64,000 nucleotides of DNA from Natronosalvus hydrolyticus (GTDB lineage Archaea > Halobacteriota > Halobacteria > Halobacteriales > Natrialbaceae). The notes beneath the pieces were generated by a model. The model searched no databases, was not told where the DNA came from, and worked only from the letters and a program-made list of their open reading frames with translations. Where the stretch lies: contig JAOPJZ010000016.1 of assembly GCA_025517525.1 (NCBI GenBank), positions 1 through 64,000 on the forward strand, read 5' to 3'. This document shows, piece by piece, positions 8,498 to 17,237 of the stretch (within the stretch, counting starts at the first letter, position 1; each line of letters begins with the position of its first letter). The translations under genes and the position numbers were made by a program.

Positions 8498-9267
8498 CGG
8501 GGACGGAGCCGACGGCCGACGAGACGCCGACAACCCGTTCGATCCCAGCCGTCGCCGTCGTCGACGCCCAGACGCCCGGCAACGTCGGAACAATCGCTCG
8601 AGCGATGAAGAACTTCGGCTTCGAGGAACTCCTCCTGGTCGATCCGCCCGAACTCGACCCGGACGGCGAGGCCTACGGCTTCGCCGGGCACGCTCGAGAG
8701 GACGTGTTACCGAACGCCCAAGAGATATCCTTCGACGAACTCGTTTCTTCCTACCACACCATCGGCTGTACGGCCGTCACGAACGAGGGCGACCACAACC
8801 ACGTCCGGTTTCCGTTTTCGACGCCGCGTGACCTCGCACAGCGGCTCCCGACCGTCGATGCCGACACCGCCATCGTCTTCGGGCGTGAGGGCGTCGGCCT
8901 CACGAACGACGAACTGGCTCGCATCGACGAAATCTGTTCGATTCCCGCGAGTGCCGACTATCCCGTCTTGAATCTCGGACAGGCCGCGACGATCACCCTC
9001 TACGAACTCCGGGAGATGACGCTGTCACCCGCAGGGACACAGCTACCGGATCTCGAGCGCGTGCGAGCCTCCCAGCCGTTACTCGAGCGACTGTACGACC
9101 AGTGGGACGAGTTACTGGTCGAAATCAACCATCCAGAAGAAAAACGTGAAAAGACCGCCCGGATGATACGACGCGTTTTCGGCCGAGCTGACCCGACGAC
9201 TCGGGAGGTCAACACGTTTCTCGGCGTCTTGCGGCGGGCAACTGAGCGCCCGGATCAGGAGGAGTGA
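8494..9267 (+). CDS. trmJ: tRNA 2'-O-ribose methyltransferase, TrmJ/SpoU family
   Basis: 257 residues. The SPOUT fold is marked by three motifs: TPGNVGTIARAMKNFG (motif 1, about 31-46), VFGREGVGLTNDEL (motif 2), and PVLNLGQAATITLYEL (motif 3, the knot). The residue before the catalytic Arg in motif 1 and the NLGQA knot fit TrmJ-type enzymes, which methylate nucleotide 32 of tRNA from SAM. A helical C-terminal extension follows, also usual in TrmJ. Start overlaps the preceding acidic-protein gene by ATGA. Confidence 0.85.
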   Translation: MTGTEPTADETPTTRSIPAVAVVDAQTPGNVGTIARAMKNFGFEELLLVDPPELDPDGEAYGFAGHAREDVLPNAQEISFDELVSSYHTIGCTAVTNEGDHNHVRFPFSTPRDLAQRLPTVDADTAIVFGREGVGLTNDELARIDEICSIPASADYPVLNLGQAATITLYELREMTLSPAGTQLPDLERVRASQPLLERLYDQWDELLVEINHPEEKREKTARMIRRVFGRADPTTREVNTFLGVLRRATERPDQEE

Positions 9268-9306
9268 CCTGGTTACATAGTGTCTGTAATCGAACGAGAG
9301 CACCAG

Positions 9307-9391
9307 CTCATAGGGATTGTCGTAGTCACGTACCCCCGAGTGCAACCCCCGTAGAGAGCGCTCGGCGGTACATTGTTGCAATACTCCCTAT
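9307..9391 (+). repeat. Copy A of an 80-bp intergenic repeat with a conserved stem
   Basis: Aligns with copy B at 20726-20805. Both share CTCATAGGG, then GTAGTCACGTAC, then GAGCGCTCGGCGG. In this copy arms 9328-9340 and 9361-9373 pair over 13 positions with two mismatches around a 20-base loop. It lies between trmJ and the lipoprotein gene. Confidence 0.6.
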
Positions 9392-9435
9392 CAGTGGCCA
9401 GTAGTATCTTAGGCCTCGAGTGACCAGCAGGAGTA

Positions 9436-10536
9436 ATGACTGAACTGAATCGACAACAGACCGGGACGTATCGACGCCACCTGCTGGGACTGATTGGAGC
9501 AGGTACCGCAGCCCTCGCCGGCTGTTCGGACGCCGATGACGACGAACTCCTCGATGATGGAACCGACGACACCGACGACGATTCGGACGCCGACGGGACG
9601 ACCGACGAATCGGAACCGAGCGACGACGAGACCGCAGACGACGAAAGCGATGTCGAAGGCTCGCTTCCACCGTACAGTTCGACGCTCGCCTCGATGGACG
9701 ATCTCTCGAGTACCGACTATTTTTATACGGCAGCGGATCTCGACACCATCGTCGAGACCCTTGACGACGACCCCGGTGACGGTGAGATGCCCAACGATCC
9801 GCTGTTGGTCAATCCCATCGCGACGGTCTCACTCGGTATTTACGGGCTGTTTAACCTCGGCCTCTCCCCGGTTGCCGAGGCACAGGCTACCGCCGAGCAG
9901 CCAGCCGAACACCCGACGTTGCTGTATCTCGAGGGAGCGTACGTCCTCTACGGATCGTACGACCGGGACCTCGCAGCGGGCGAACTCGAAAGTGCAGGGT
10001 ACGACCAGACTGGTGGCGGCGACGACGCGGGCTACATCGTGTTCACCGACGAAACCTCGAGCGAGGTCATCGGCGTGACCGACGAGGCGTTCATCTACAG
10101 TTTCGGCGACGACGAATCTCGAGCCGAGAGTGTTGTCACGACCATTGCCCGCGCAAACACTGGCGACCAGTCTCCGAAACACGACACCGATGATGTATTT
10201 GAGACACTGCTTCGAGAGAGCGACGAGACGGGGATCACCTGCGGACTCTATGGAAACGGCGAAACCCTGTCCGACCTCGAGACGGACCAGGTCAACGAAG
10301 ACGACATCAACTTCGACTTCGCCCCCTACGAGGGGGCGACTGGCGTGGTGCAGGGACTCACTGTCGACGGTAATCGATCGAACGCTCGAGCAACGGTCAC
10401 CTACGAGACGGCCGACGATGTCGACAGCGAGCGCCTCGAAGACCGCCTCGGAACCGAGGCCGGAAGCGTCGATATTGAGATTGCCGAAAACACGGCGACT
10501 GTGGCCGCAGCATACGAAACCGACGTCATCGACTGA
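9436..10536 (+). CDS. Tat-exported acidic lipoprotein, function unknown
   Basis: 366 residues. The N-terminus has a twin-arginine motif (YRRHLLG) and a lipobox ending LAGC, so it should be a lipid-anchored extracellular protein. A low-complexity Asp/Glu/Thr linker covers roughly residues 31-75. The remaining domain of about 290 residues has no motif I recognise; its spaced blocks ('LLYLEGAYVLYG', 'GLYGNGETLSDL') recall haloarchaeal proteins of unknown function. It is monocistronic and followed by convergent gatE. Confidence 0.7.
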   Translation: MTELNRQQTGTYRRHLLGLIGAGTAALAGCSDADDDELLDDGTDDTDDDSDADGTTDESEPSDDETADDESDVEGSLPPYSSTLASMDDLSSTDYFYTAADLDTIVETLDDDPGDGEMPNDPLLVNPIATVSLGIYGLFNLGLSPVAEAQATAEQPAEHPTLLYLEGAYVLYGSYDRDLAAGELESAGYDQTGGGDDAGYIVFTDETSSEVIGVTDEAFIYSFGDDESRAESVVTTIARANTGDQSPKHDTDDVFETLLRESDETGITCGLYGNGETLSDLETDQVNEDDINFDFAPYEGATGVVQGLTVDGNRSNARATVTYETADDVDSERLEDRLGTEAGSVDIEIAENTATVAAAYETDVID

Positions 10537-10591
10537 TAGAAAACTGCGTTGATTGACTCCGAGATCGGGAAAACAGTCGTGTTCGAACGCC

Positions 10592-12463
10592 CTACGCTCG
10601 CTTTTGAATCTCTTCGCGCAGAATCTGACTGACGAGGTCGCCGTCGGCCTTCCCACGGAGGGCACCCATACATTCGCCCATCAGACCCGAGAAGGCAGCC
10701 ATTCCTTCGGCTTCGACCTGGGACTCGTTGCGCTCGACGACCTCGATCACGGCCTCCCGCACGTCGTCTTCGGCTGCCGAACCGAGTCCGGCTTCCTCGG
10801 CGACGGTCGCTGCATCGCGGTCGGGTTCGGCCGCCAGTGCCGAAAGCAGGTCTGGAACGCCTTCTCGAGCCAGGTCACCGCCGTCAGCCATACCAAACAC
10901 TTGCTCGAGGTGTCCTCTGGTCAGGTTCTCGACGGGAACGTCGTCACGGCGAAGTTCGGTCAGCGTCGACTCGAGTGTCGTCGCGGCGAACGTGGGGTCG
11001 ATGCCGTCCTCAACGGCCGATTCGAACAACGGCATTCGTCGCCCGTAGGCCACCTGCTCGGCGAGGCCGGCATCCAGATCGAAATCGGCCTGATACCGGT
11101 CCACCTTCTCGGTCAGCAGTTCTGGCACCGCCACGTCGCTCGGGTCCGGTTCGACCGGCGGCACGTCCGTCTCGGGATACATCCGTGCAGCACCTGGAAG
11201 CGGCCGGAGATAGCGTGTCGTTCCGTCCTGGTTCGCGCCGCGAGTTTCTTCTGGGACGCCGTCGAGTGCCGTTTTTGCCCGTTCGGCAACCGCCTCAATC
11301 GCAGACGACGCAACCGCGCTGTCAGCAGCGACGATAGCGACGGCGTCATCCGGGCTCGCATCGACTGCCTCGCGCAGTGACGACACTTCGTCGTCAGTGA
11401 CGCCGTATGCTGGCAGTTCGTCCGTGTGGAAGATACCACCGGCGCCGTGGCGTTTCGCGTGATCGGAAAGCTCGGTGCCGAGGCGTCGATCCGGCGCGAT
11501 TTCGCGTCCGACCAATCCATCGAATCCCTCGAGACGGACCCCGAACACGGACCCACCGTCGTTCAGCGCGCCGGCGATGACGCCGCTGTCGGTTCCCTCG
11601 AAGACCCCCGTTACGTCCCGTGGTTCGTGTACGGCTCCGTCGCGAGCCTCGAGTTCGTCCTGGATCTCGACCAGTTCGGCCTGGCGACCGACTTCGGTTC
11701 GGACGATGTCGGCGATGTCGTCCAGGCTCTGGACGCCTTTGATCTCGACTCGAGCTCCCTCCGCGATGGAGACGTTGACGTCCTGGCGAATTGTGCCGAG
11801 TCCGCGTTTCACTTTACCCGTCGAGCGCAGCAACATCCCGATTCGCTCGGCTGCCTCCTGCGCTTGCTCCGGACTGCGGATGTCGGGCCCCGTCCCGATT
11901 TCGACGAGCGGAATTCCGAGTCGGTCGAGGCTGTAGGTCACGCCAGCGTCAGTCTCTTCCACGCGCTGGGCGCTTTCCTCCTCGAGCATCATGTCCTCGA
12001 TACTAACGGGGCCGTCGCTCGTTTCGATCGCTCCGCCGGTCGCCACCAGGGTCGACCGCTGGAAGCCCGAGGTGTTCGATCCGTCAACGACGATTTTCCG
12101 CATCACGTTGGCCTGGTCGACCGGCGTCATATCCATCAACTGGGCGATCTCGAGGACCGTCTCGAGAGCTTCTTCGTCCAGTCGGTGTGGCGGTTCGTCG
12201 TCCGCTTCGACGAGACAGGTAGTGTCGTAGGCGAGGTAGGTAAACTCCCGCTCGACTTTGCTCTCCTCGACAGCCGCGTCGTCGAGTTCGCCCAGTTCGC
12301 TCCGCGTCGGATGAAGATATCGGGTGAACTGGTGGGTCGCTTCCTCGGGTTCTCGAAGCGTCGTCGGGCAGTTACAGAACAGTTTGGTCGCCGTATCGAG
12401 TTGCTGGTGAATCTCGAGGCCGGCGACGAGGCCGAGTGCCTCGTAGTCGTAGGCTGCAGTCAT
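10592..12463 (-). CDS. gatE: Glu-tRNA(Gln) amidotransferase subunit E
   Basis: 623 residues, the usual GatE length. It carries the kinase/amidotransferase core beginning GLEIHQQLDT with a zinc-type CNC pair, a GatE-specific inserted GAD-like domain at about 290-400, and a helical YqeY-like tail ending ILREEIQKR. With GatD it converts Glu-tRNA(Gln) to Gln-tRNA(Gln) in archaea that lack GlnRS. gatD is not in the window, so the two subunits are unlinked here. A TTTTTTACC promoter element lies just upstream of the ATG, suggesting a leaderless transcript. Confidence 0.95.
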   Translation of the reverse strand: MTAAYDYEALGLVAGLEIHQQLDTATKLFCNCPTTLREPEEATHQFTRYLHPTRSELGELDDAAVEESKVEREFTYLAYDTTCLVEADDEPPHRLDEEALETVLEIAQLMDMTPVDQANVMRKIVVDGSNTSGFQRSTLVATGGAIETSDGPVSIEDMMLEEESAQRVEETDAGVTYSLDRLGIPLVEIGTGPDIRSPEQAQEAAERIGMLLRSTGKVKRGLGTIRQDVNVSIAEGARVEIKGVQSLDDIADIVRTEVGRQAELVEIQDELEARDGAVHEPRDVTGVFEGTDSGVIAGALNDGGSVFGVRLEGFDGLVGREIAPDRRLGTELSDHAKRHGAGGIFHTDELPAYGVTDDEVSSLREAVDASPDDAVAIVAADSAVASSAIEAVAERAKTALDGVPEETRGANQDGTTRYLRPLPGAARMYPETDVPPVEPDPSDVAVPELLTEKVDRYQADFDLDAGLAEQVAYGRRMPLFESAVEDGIDPTFAATTLESTLTELRRDDVPVENLTRGHLEQVFGMADGGDLAREGVPDLLSALAAEPDRDAATVAEEAGLGSAAEDDVREAVIEVVERNESQVEAEGMAAFSGLMGECMGALRGKADGDLVSQILREEIQKRA

Positions 12464-12622
12464 TGTGCAACGTTCGGAGTCGAGGGGGTAAAAAACCGTT
12501 CAGTCTGACTGGCGGCCACAGGAGGGTATTTCTCACCGGGATCGGGATCTCGAGCACGGTGCCCGACCAGAGACAGTGACTTGACCCGAGACAGTAACTC
12601 ACCCGGAAACACTGAAAACCGG

Positions 12623-14020
12623 TTAGTCGTCCGAGGACGTCTCGACCGACTGCCTTTCCTCCCTAGTGGACTCGTCCCCTTTCGACACGGGTCGGTCCAG
12701 AGTAGCGTGTTCCGGCCCATACTCACTCTCCTCGATGGTTCGAACGATGCCGTCGAGTACGCCCGCACGCGTGGTGATCACGCTCTTTTCGAGGAGCGCC
12801 GCGTATCGGTCGTTGGCCTCCGCACCCACGAACTCACCGGCGTCCTCCGACGACTCCACAGCCACGAACGTCGTCTCCGGCAACTCCTCGAGCAGGAGTT
12901 GCGATCCGGTCGTAATCGGGAAATCGGCAAAAACGGTGACGTCGGCCGCCTCGACCAGAGAAATGACCCGTTCCCTGTCGACTGCCGTAATCGGCGCGAA
13001 GGGCTCCGTTTCGACGCACTCGAGATCCTGTCGTCGAGCGGTTTCGGCAGCGATTGCGTTTTCCGGGACCGGTCCGATGGTGACCGACGCACCCTCGGCT
13101 GCGAGGCGAAGGGAAACACCCGCAGCGGTTTCCCCGGTTCCCAGTACGTGAATCCTCAGGTTGGTCGGCTCGACGCTTACCGAGTCGACTGCAGCCGTCG
13201 ACGGTGGAAGGGCCGTCACCGTCGGTGTCCCTGTCACCGGGTTCGACCCGATAGTCGCCGTCGTGTCGAAGGCGTCCTCGAGCGCAGCCCCGGTCAGCAC
13301 CGTTTCCGGGCGCCCGTCTGCACGTATCGACCCGTCGGCGAGCAATAGCAATCGGTCGCAGTAGCGGGCTGCCAGGTCCAGATCGTGAATCGCAGCCACA
13401 ATCGCTCGACCGTCGCTGACCAGGTCTCGAGCCAACTCGAGGGTTTCGACCTGATGGTTTACGTCGAGACTCGCCGTCGGTTCGTCGAGCAACATGAGCG
13501 GCGTGTCCTGAGCGATAGTACGAGCGAGGAGGACCCGCTGGCGCTCCCCGCCGCTGACCGCATCTATCGAGCGGTCGGCAAACTGGGCCGTTCGCGTGCG
13601 TTCCATCGCCCGGTCGACCTGGTTTCGGTCGGCAGCCGATGGCGGTGAAAACCGTGAACGGTGCGGATGGCGTCCCATCTCGACGACGCTTCGAACGTCG
13701 AACGAAAACGAGAGAGCGGTATCCTGTGGGACCACGCTGACGAGTCGACTCGAAGCTTTCGATGGGAGTTCGTCTATCGCGTTTCCATCGATGACGACGC
13801 GACCGTCCGATGGAGACAGGGCCCCGCTGAGCGCGCGCAGCAGCGTGGTCTTGCCGGCCCCGTTCGGACCGACGAGGCCAACGAACTCGCCAGGTTCGAC
13901 CTCGAACGACACGTCCTCGAGGACGGATAGCTCGCCAAACGTGACCTCGAGATCCGCAACGCTGACTATGGGTTTGGCCTCCTGTGTCTGGTCGCTAGCT
14001 GTCGGACGGTGAGCCGTCAC
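12623..14020 (-). CDS. btuD: Cobalamin/iron-siderophore-type ABC ATPase with C-terminal extension
   Basis: 465 residues. An ABC domain occupies the first 265: Walker A GPNGAGKTT at 51-59, signature VSGGERQR, Walker B LMLLDEP and H-loop AAIHD. A second domain of about 190 residues begins with a Rossmann-like glycine-rich strand (HVLGTGETAAGVSL) and is absent from bacterial BtuD; its role is unknown. Its start overlaps btuC by four bases, and the binding-protein gene is divergent next to btuC. The substrate is inferred as cobalamin, but heme or a siderophore is possible. Confidence 0.8.
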   Translation of the reverse strand: MTAHRPTASDQTQEAKPIVSVADLEVTFGELSVLEDVSFEVEPGEFVGLVGPNGAGKTTLLRALSGALSPSDGRVVIDGNAIDELPSKASSRLVSVVPQDTALSFSFDVRSVVEMGRHPHRSRFSPPSAADRNQVDRAMERTRTAQFADRSIDAVSGGERQRVLLARTIAQDTPLMLLDEPTASLDVNHQVETLELARDLVSDGRAIVAAIHDLDLAARYCDRLLLLADGSIRADGRPETVLTGAALEDAFDTTATIGSNPVTGTPTVTALPPSTAAVDSVSVEPTNLRIHVLGTGETAAGVSLRLAAEGASVTIGPVPENAIAAETARRQDLECVETEPFAPITAVDRERVISLVEAADVTVFADFPITTGSQLLLEELPETTFVAVESSEDAGEFVGAEANDRYAALLEKSVITTRAGVLDGIVRTIEESEYGPEHATLDRPVSKGDESTREERQSVETSSDD

Positions 14021-15111
14021 AGCGAGTGCACCTCCTGACGCATCAACAGATACAGGAAAAACGGCGCGCCGAGTGCGGCGGTCACGATGCCGACGGGTAC
14101 CTCAGCCGGCCCGACGCGGGCGATAGTGTCCGTGATGACGAGAAAGGACGCCCCAGCGAGCGCGCTCGTTGGAAGAAGAATTCGGTGGTCGGGACCGACG
14201 ATCAGGCGCATAATGTGTGGCACAACGAGGCCGACGAAGCCGATGACGCCGGCGACGGCCACCCCTGCTGCGGTAATCACGCTCGCGATGACCAGCAAGA
14301 GCAGTTTGGTTCGTTCGACGTCAACCCCGAGGTGATGTGCGTCTTCCTCCCCGAGCAACAACACGTTCATTTCTCGCGTGTACGCAGCCAACACGAGGAC
14401 GCCGAGTACGGCGACGGGGAGAGACATCCAGACGTCACCCCAGCTACTGTTGTTCAGATGCCCCATCAGCCAGACGATGGCCTCTCGAAGGCTCTCGCCG
14501 CTGTGGACGAGCATATACGAAATCATCGCGCCCAGAAACGCCTGGATAGCGACGCCCGCGAGGAGTAGCGTGGCGACGGGCGTCCGTCCGCCTTCGGTAG
14601 CAACCGCGTAGACGAGCAGTGCCGTTCCGATCGCACTGATGAACGCAGCAGGTCGAAGCCCGATGGGAACCAGAGTGGGGAACGCTAGTGCGGCGACGGC
14701 ACCGGCAGCCGCGCCCGTAGAGACGCCGATGATCGACGGATCGGCCAACGGGTTGCGGAAAAATCCTTGCATCACTGTTCCCGCGGCAGCCAGGGCAAAA
14801 CCGACCGTCGCTCCCAGCGCGATCCGCGGGAGCCGAATCGTGCCGACGATGGCCTGGTGGCTACCCTGGACGTCGAACGCGAACACGGACCGGTACTCGA
14901 AGCCTGGCCACGGAACGGACACATCGAGAAGCCAAACCGGCCGCGACTCGAGCACGATTGCAGAGGGGACGACGACTTCGTTCAACACCGCCGCTGCGAC
15001 GGTAAGCGGGTCGATGCGTACCGGACCCAGCGCGGCACTCACGATAGTGGTCACGACGAGCAACGCCGTTAACGCCGCCGACCACACGAGGACCTGACCG
15101 GGCCTATCCAT
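14017..15111 (-). CDS. btuC: BtuC/FecCD-type ABC permease
   Basis: 364 residues with about ten predicted helices. Family signatures include LPRIALGATVGFALAAAGTVMQGFFRNPLA-type sequence near residue 100 (in fragments LPRIALGA and GTVMQGFFRNPLADP) and the C-terminal VIGFVGLVVPHIMRL coupling segment. It pairs with the ATPase downstream and with the divergent binding protein 60 bp away. An N-terminal loop of about 50 residues between helices 1 and 2 is longer than usual. Confidence 0.87.
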   Translation of the reverse strand: MDRPGQVLVWSAALTALLVVTTIVSAALGPVRIDPLTVAAAVLNEVVVPSAIVLESRPVWLLDVSVPWPGFEYRSVFAFDVQGSHQAIVGTIRLPRIALGATVGFALAAAGTVMQGFFRNPLADPSIIGVSTGAAAGAVAALAFPTLVPIGLRPAAFISAIGTALLVYAVATEGGRTPVATLLLAGVAIQAFLGAMISYMLVHSGESLREAIVWLMGHLNNSSWGDVWMSLPVAVLGVLVLAAYTREMNVLLLGEEDAHHLGVDVERTKLLLLVIASVITAAGVAVAGVIGFVGLVVPHIMRLIVGPDHRILLPTSALAGASFLVITDTIARVGPAEVPVGIVTAALGAPFFLYLLMRQEVHSL

Positions 15112-15171
15112 GATAACAAGCTCGCTTGCTTTAGATAAATATTTGTTGGAGTAACGGCGTAGGTCCAGTCG
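15112..15171. promoter_or_regulatory. Divergent promoter between btuC and btuF
   Basis: The 60-bp gap is AT-rich for this genome, with TTTAGATAAATATTTG at its centre. It must carry start signals for both operons, so one regulator could control both. Confidence 0.5.
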
Positions 15172-16371
15172 ATGAAACGGTTGTCAGTGCTGTTGATCGC
15201 AACGCTCGTCGTCACCGCTATCGTCGCCCCTGCCATGGCAGGCGGTGTCGCCGCAACATCCGCGCAGGCGGAACCCGCCTGTGAGTACCCGGTTTCGCTT
15301 ACCGATGCGACCGGAGAAACCGTAACGCTCGAGGAGCCACCGGAGCGCATCGTGACGTTGAACCCCAGTGACGCGAATACGATCTTCGAAATCGGCGCTG
15401 ACGACAGACTCGTCGGCATGCCCGTCGGAGACGGCACCTCGAGACTCGACGCCGAAGGTCAGACCGATATCACCGAAGACGACGGCTTCACCGTCGATTC
15501 CGAAACCGTGGTCGGTCTCGAACCAGATATCGTGCTCGCTGGGAACGTGACGCCCGAGGACCAGATCGATCAGCTTCGAGAGGCGGGTCTCACCGTCTAT
15601 CACTTCTCAGAAGCCACGTCGCTCGAGGATGTCGCCGAAAACGTGGCCCTCACCGGGACGTTGAGCGGCGAGTGTGATGGCGCGACGGAAACTCTGACCT
15701 GGATGGATCAGCGGCTCGACCTACTCGAGTCCGCTGTCGCGGATGCTGAGCATCCGACTGTGTATTACATGATGGGAGGCGGATTTACCGCTGGTGAAGG
15801 AACCTTCCAGCACGAAGCGATGGTTGCCGCCGGACTCGACAATATTGCAACTGCCGCCGACATCGAGGGATGGGAGATTATAAGCGACGAGGTCGTCGTC
15901 GAAGAAGACCCCAACTGGATTCTCCGTACGAGCGGCCAGTTCCAGCCTGAGATCCCAGAGAGCCTCGAGGACACCACGGCCGTCCAGAACGAGCAGTTCG
16001 TGACGGTCGATGCCAACGACTTCAGTCAGCCCGCACCACGGATCGTGTTTGCCATGGAATCGATGATCGAAACCGTCCACCCTGACGCCTACGACACGAT
16101 TGCGGACGACCTGGAAACCCTCGACGCCGACTACGAAGCCGGCGAGTTCCTGCCCGCAACGGAAGAAGAAACTGACGACGATGTCGCCGACGACACCGAC
16201 GACGATATGGGTGATGACTCGTCAGCGGCCGACGATGACGAACCAGCAACGACGGCGGATGACGACTCTGGAGCGACCACCGATAACGCAGACACCATTC
16301 CCGGTTTCGGTGTTCCCGTTGCCATCGCCGCAGTGCTGAGTGCCCTCGGATTCACTCTCCGTCGACAATAA
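15172..16371 (+). CDS. btuF: Cobalamin-type substrate-binding protein with PGF-CTERM anchor
   Basis: 399 residues. A Sec signal peptide covers about 1-34. The mature part is a class III periplasmic-binding fold with the opening ERIVTLNPSDANTIFEIGA and the later LEPDIVLAG. A Thr/Asp/Glu-rich stalk at about 322-372 leads to PGFG, a hydrophobic helix and a terminal RRQ, the PGF-CTERM signal processed by archaeosortase A in known cases. It is therefore surface-anchored through a processed C-terminus and not a lipobox. It serves the divergent btuCD. Confidence 0.85.
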   Translation: MKRLSVLLIATLVVTAIVAPAMAGGVAATSAQAEPACEYPVSLTDATGETVTLEEPPERIVTLNPSDANTIFEIGADDRLVGMPVGDGTSRLDAEGQTDITEDDGFTVDSETVVGLEPDIVLAGNVTPEDQIDQLREAGLTVYHFSEATSLEDVAENVALTGTLSGECDGATETLTWMDQRLDLLESAVADAEHPTVYYMMGGGFTAGEGTFQHEAMVAAGLDNIATAADIEGWEIISDEVVVEEDPNWILRTSGQFQPEIPESLEDTTAVQNEQFVTVDANDFSQPAPRIVFAMESMIETVHPDAYDTIADDLETLDADYEAGEFLPATEEETDDDVADDTDDDMGDDSSAADDDEPATTADDDSGATTDNADTIPGFGVPVAIAAVLSALGFTLRRQ

Positions 16372-16599
16372 TGACCACCGTATAGAGACGCTTAGCCCGT
16401 CTCACATACGGTTTTTCGACTCTATACCGATACGCCTCGAGCAACCGTCCGTTTTCGTCTCCCCGGGGCCCGCAACAGAAACCGAACCTCCATCCGGTTC
16501 GAGCGATCGCTGAGAGCGGCCGTTTGCCATCCCAAAGAGTTCCCACCTGCCCGTCCCGTTTTGAAAAGCGTTTACTGACCCGCCCGCAGAGACACGGGT

Positions 16600-16881
16600 A
16601 TGGTCGAGAACGTCATCTGGCCCGCGTACCTCGATGCGGATCGAACGCGGGCCGAGGGGCGACGCGTTCCCCTCGAGTTGGCCGTCGAAGAGCCCACCGT
16701 CGAAGAGATAGCCAAAGCCGTCCAGCAGATCGGGTACGATGCCATCGTCGAGCGCGACAAGGCCTACTCCCGCGAACACTGGCAACCCCGTGGCCGCGTC
16801 GTCGTTCGTGGGACCGAGGATTCGACGAAAAACGATCTGGTCCAGGCCGTGGCGGCATACGTCGTCGCGCTCAGAGAGTGA
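16600..16881 (+). CDS. srp19: Signal recognition particle 19 kDa subunit
   Basis: 93 residues, usual length for archaeal SRP19. The start [20 protein letters not shown] and the motif VEEIAKAV fit the family, which binds 7S RNA and helps load SRP54. The acidic halophilic surface is evident. Its stop overlaps the start of gar1 by one base, so the two RNA-binding proteins form one operon. TTTACT about 25-30 bases upstream of the ATG is a likely TATA box. Confidence 0.93.
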   Translation: MVENVIWPAYLDADRTRAEGRRVPLELAVEEPTVEEIAKAVQQIGYDAIVERDKAYSREHWQPRGRVVVRGTEDSTKNDLVQAVAAYVVALRE

Positions 16882-17117
16882 TGCACCGCGTTGGCCAGGT
16901 CGTCCGAACGGCCCAGGGACTCGCCGTCTTGCGTGCCGAACCGGACGGCAAAGACCACCGCCACGTGATCGGCACGATGGTGCTCGACGACTCGCTCGAG
17001 GAAGTCGGCCGCGTCGTCGATGTGTTCGGTCCGGTCGAGCAGCCCTATCTGGCGGTCACGCCCGACCGAGGTGTCCACCTGCCCGCGCTGGTCGGTTCGA
17101 CGCTGTACGCTCGCTAG
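16881..17117 (+). CDS. gar1: H/ACA RNA-protein Gar1
   Basis: 78 residues, a compact six-stranded barrel of archaeal Gar1. VGQVVRTAQGLAVL, the central GTMVLDDSLEEVGRVVDVFGPV block and PYLAVTPD match the family. Gar1 binds Cbf5 in H/ACA pseudouridylation particles. The open frame runs far upstream but the ATG at 16881 gives the expected size and overlaps the srp19 stop in TGATG. Confidence 0.93.
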   Translation: MHRVGQVVRTAQGLAVLRAEPDGKDHRHVIGTMVLDDSLEEVGRVVDVFGPVEQPYLAVTPDRGVHLPALVGSTLYAR

Positions 17118-17160
17118 GGTGGCACCCGCTTCCTTTCTGTTTACGAACCCCTCGAGGAGC

Positions 17161-17172
17161 GAGTATATACTC
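17161..17172. promoter_or_regulatory. 12-bp perfect palindrome containing a TATA sequence
   Basis: GAGTATATACTC lies 65 bases upstream of the presenilin-like gene. It could be the TATA element with a leader of about 45 bases, an operator, or both. Confidence 0.35.
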
Positions 17173-17237
17173 AGCACCGAAATCCGACCCACCTCGAGAG
17201 CGCAACACCAATACCACGGGCCGCCAAAAACCGGGAC

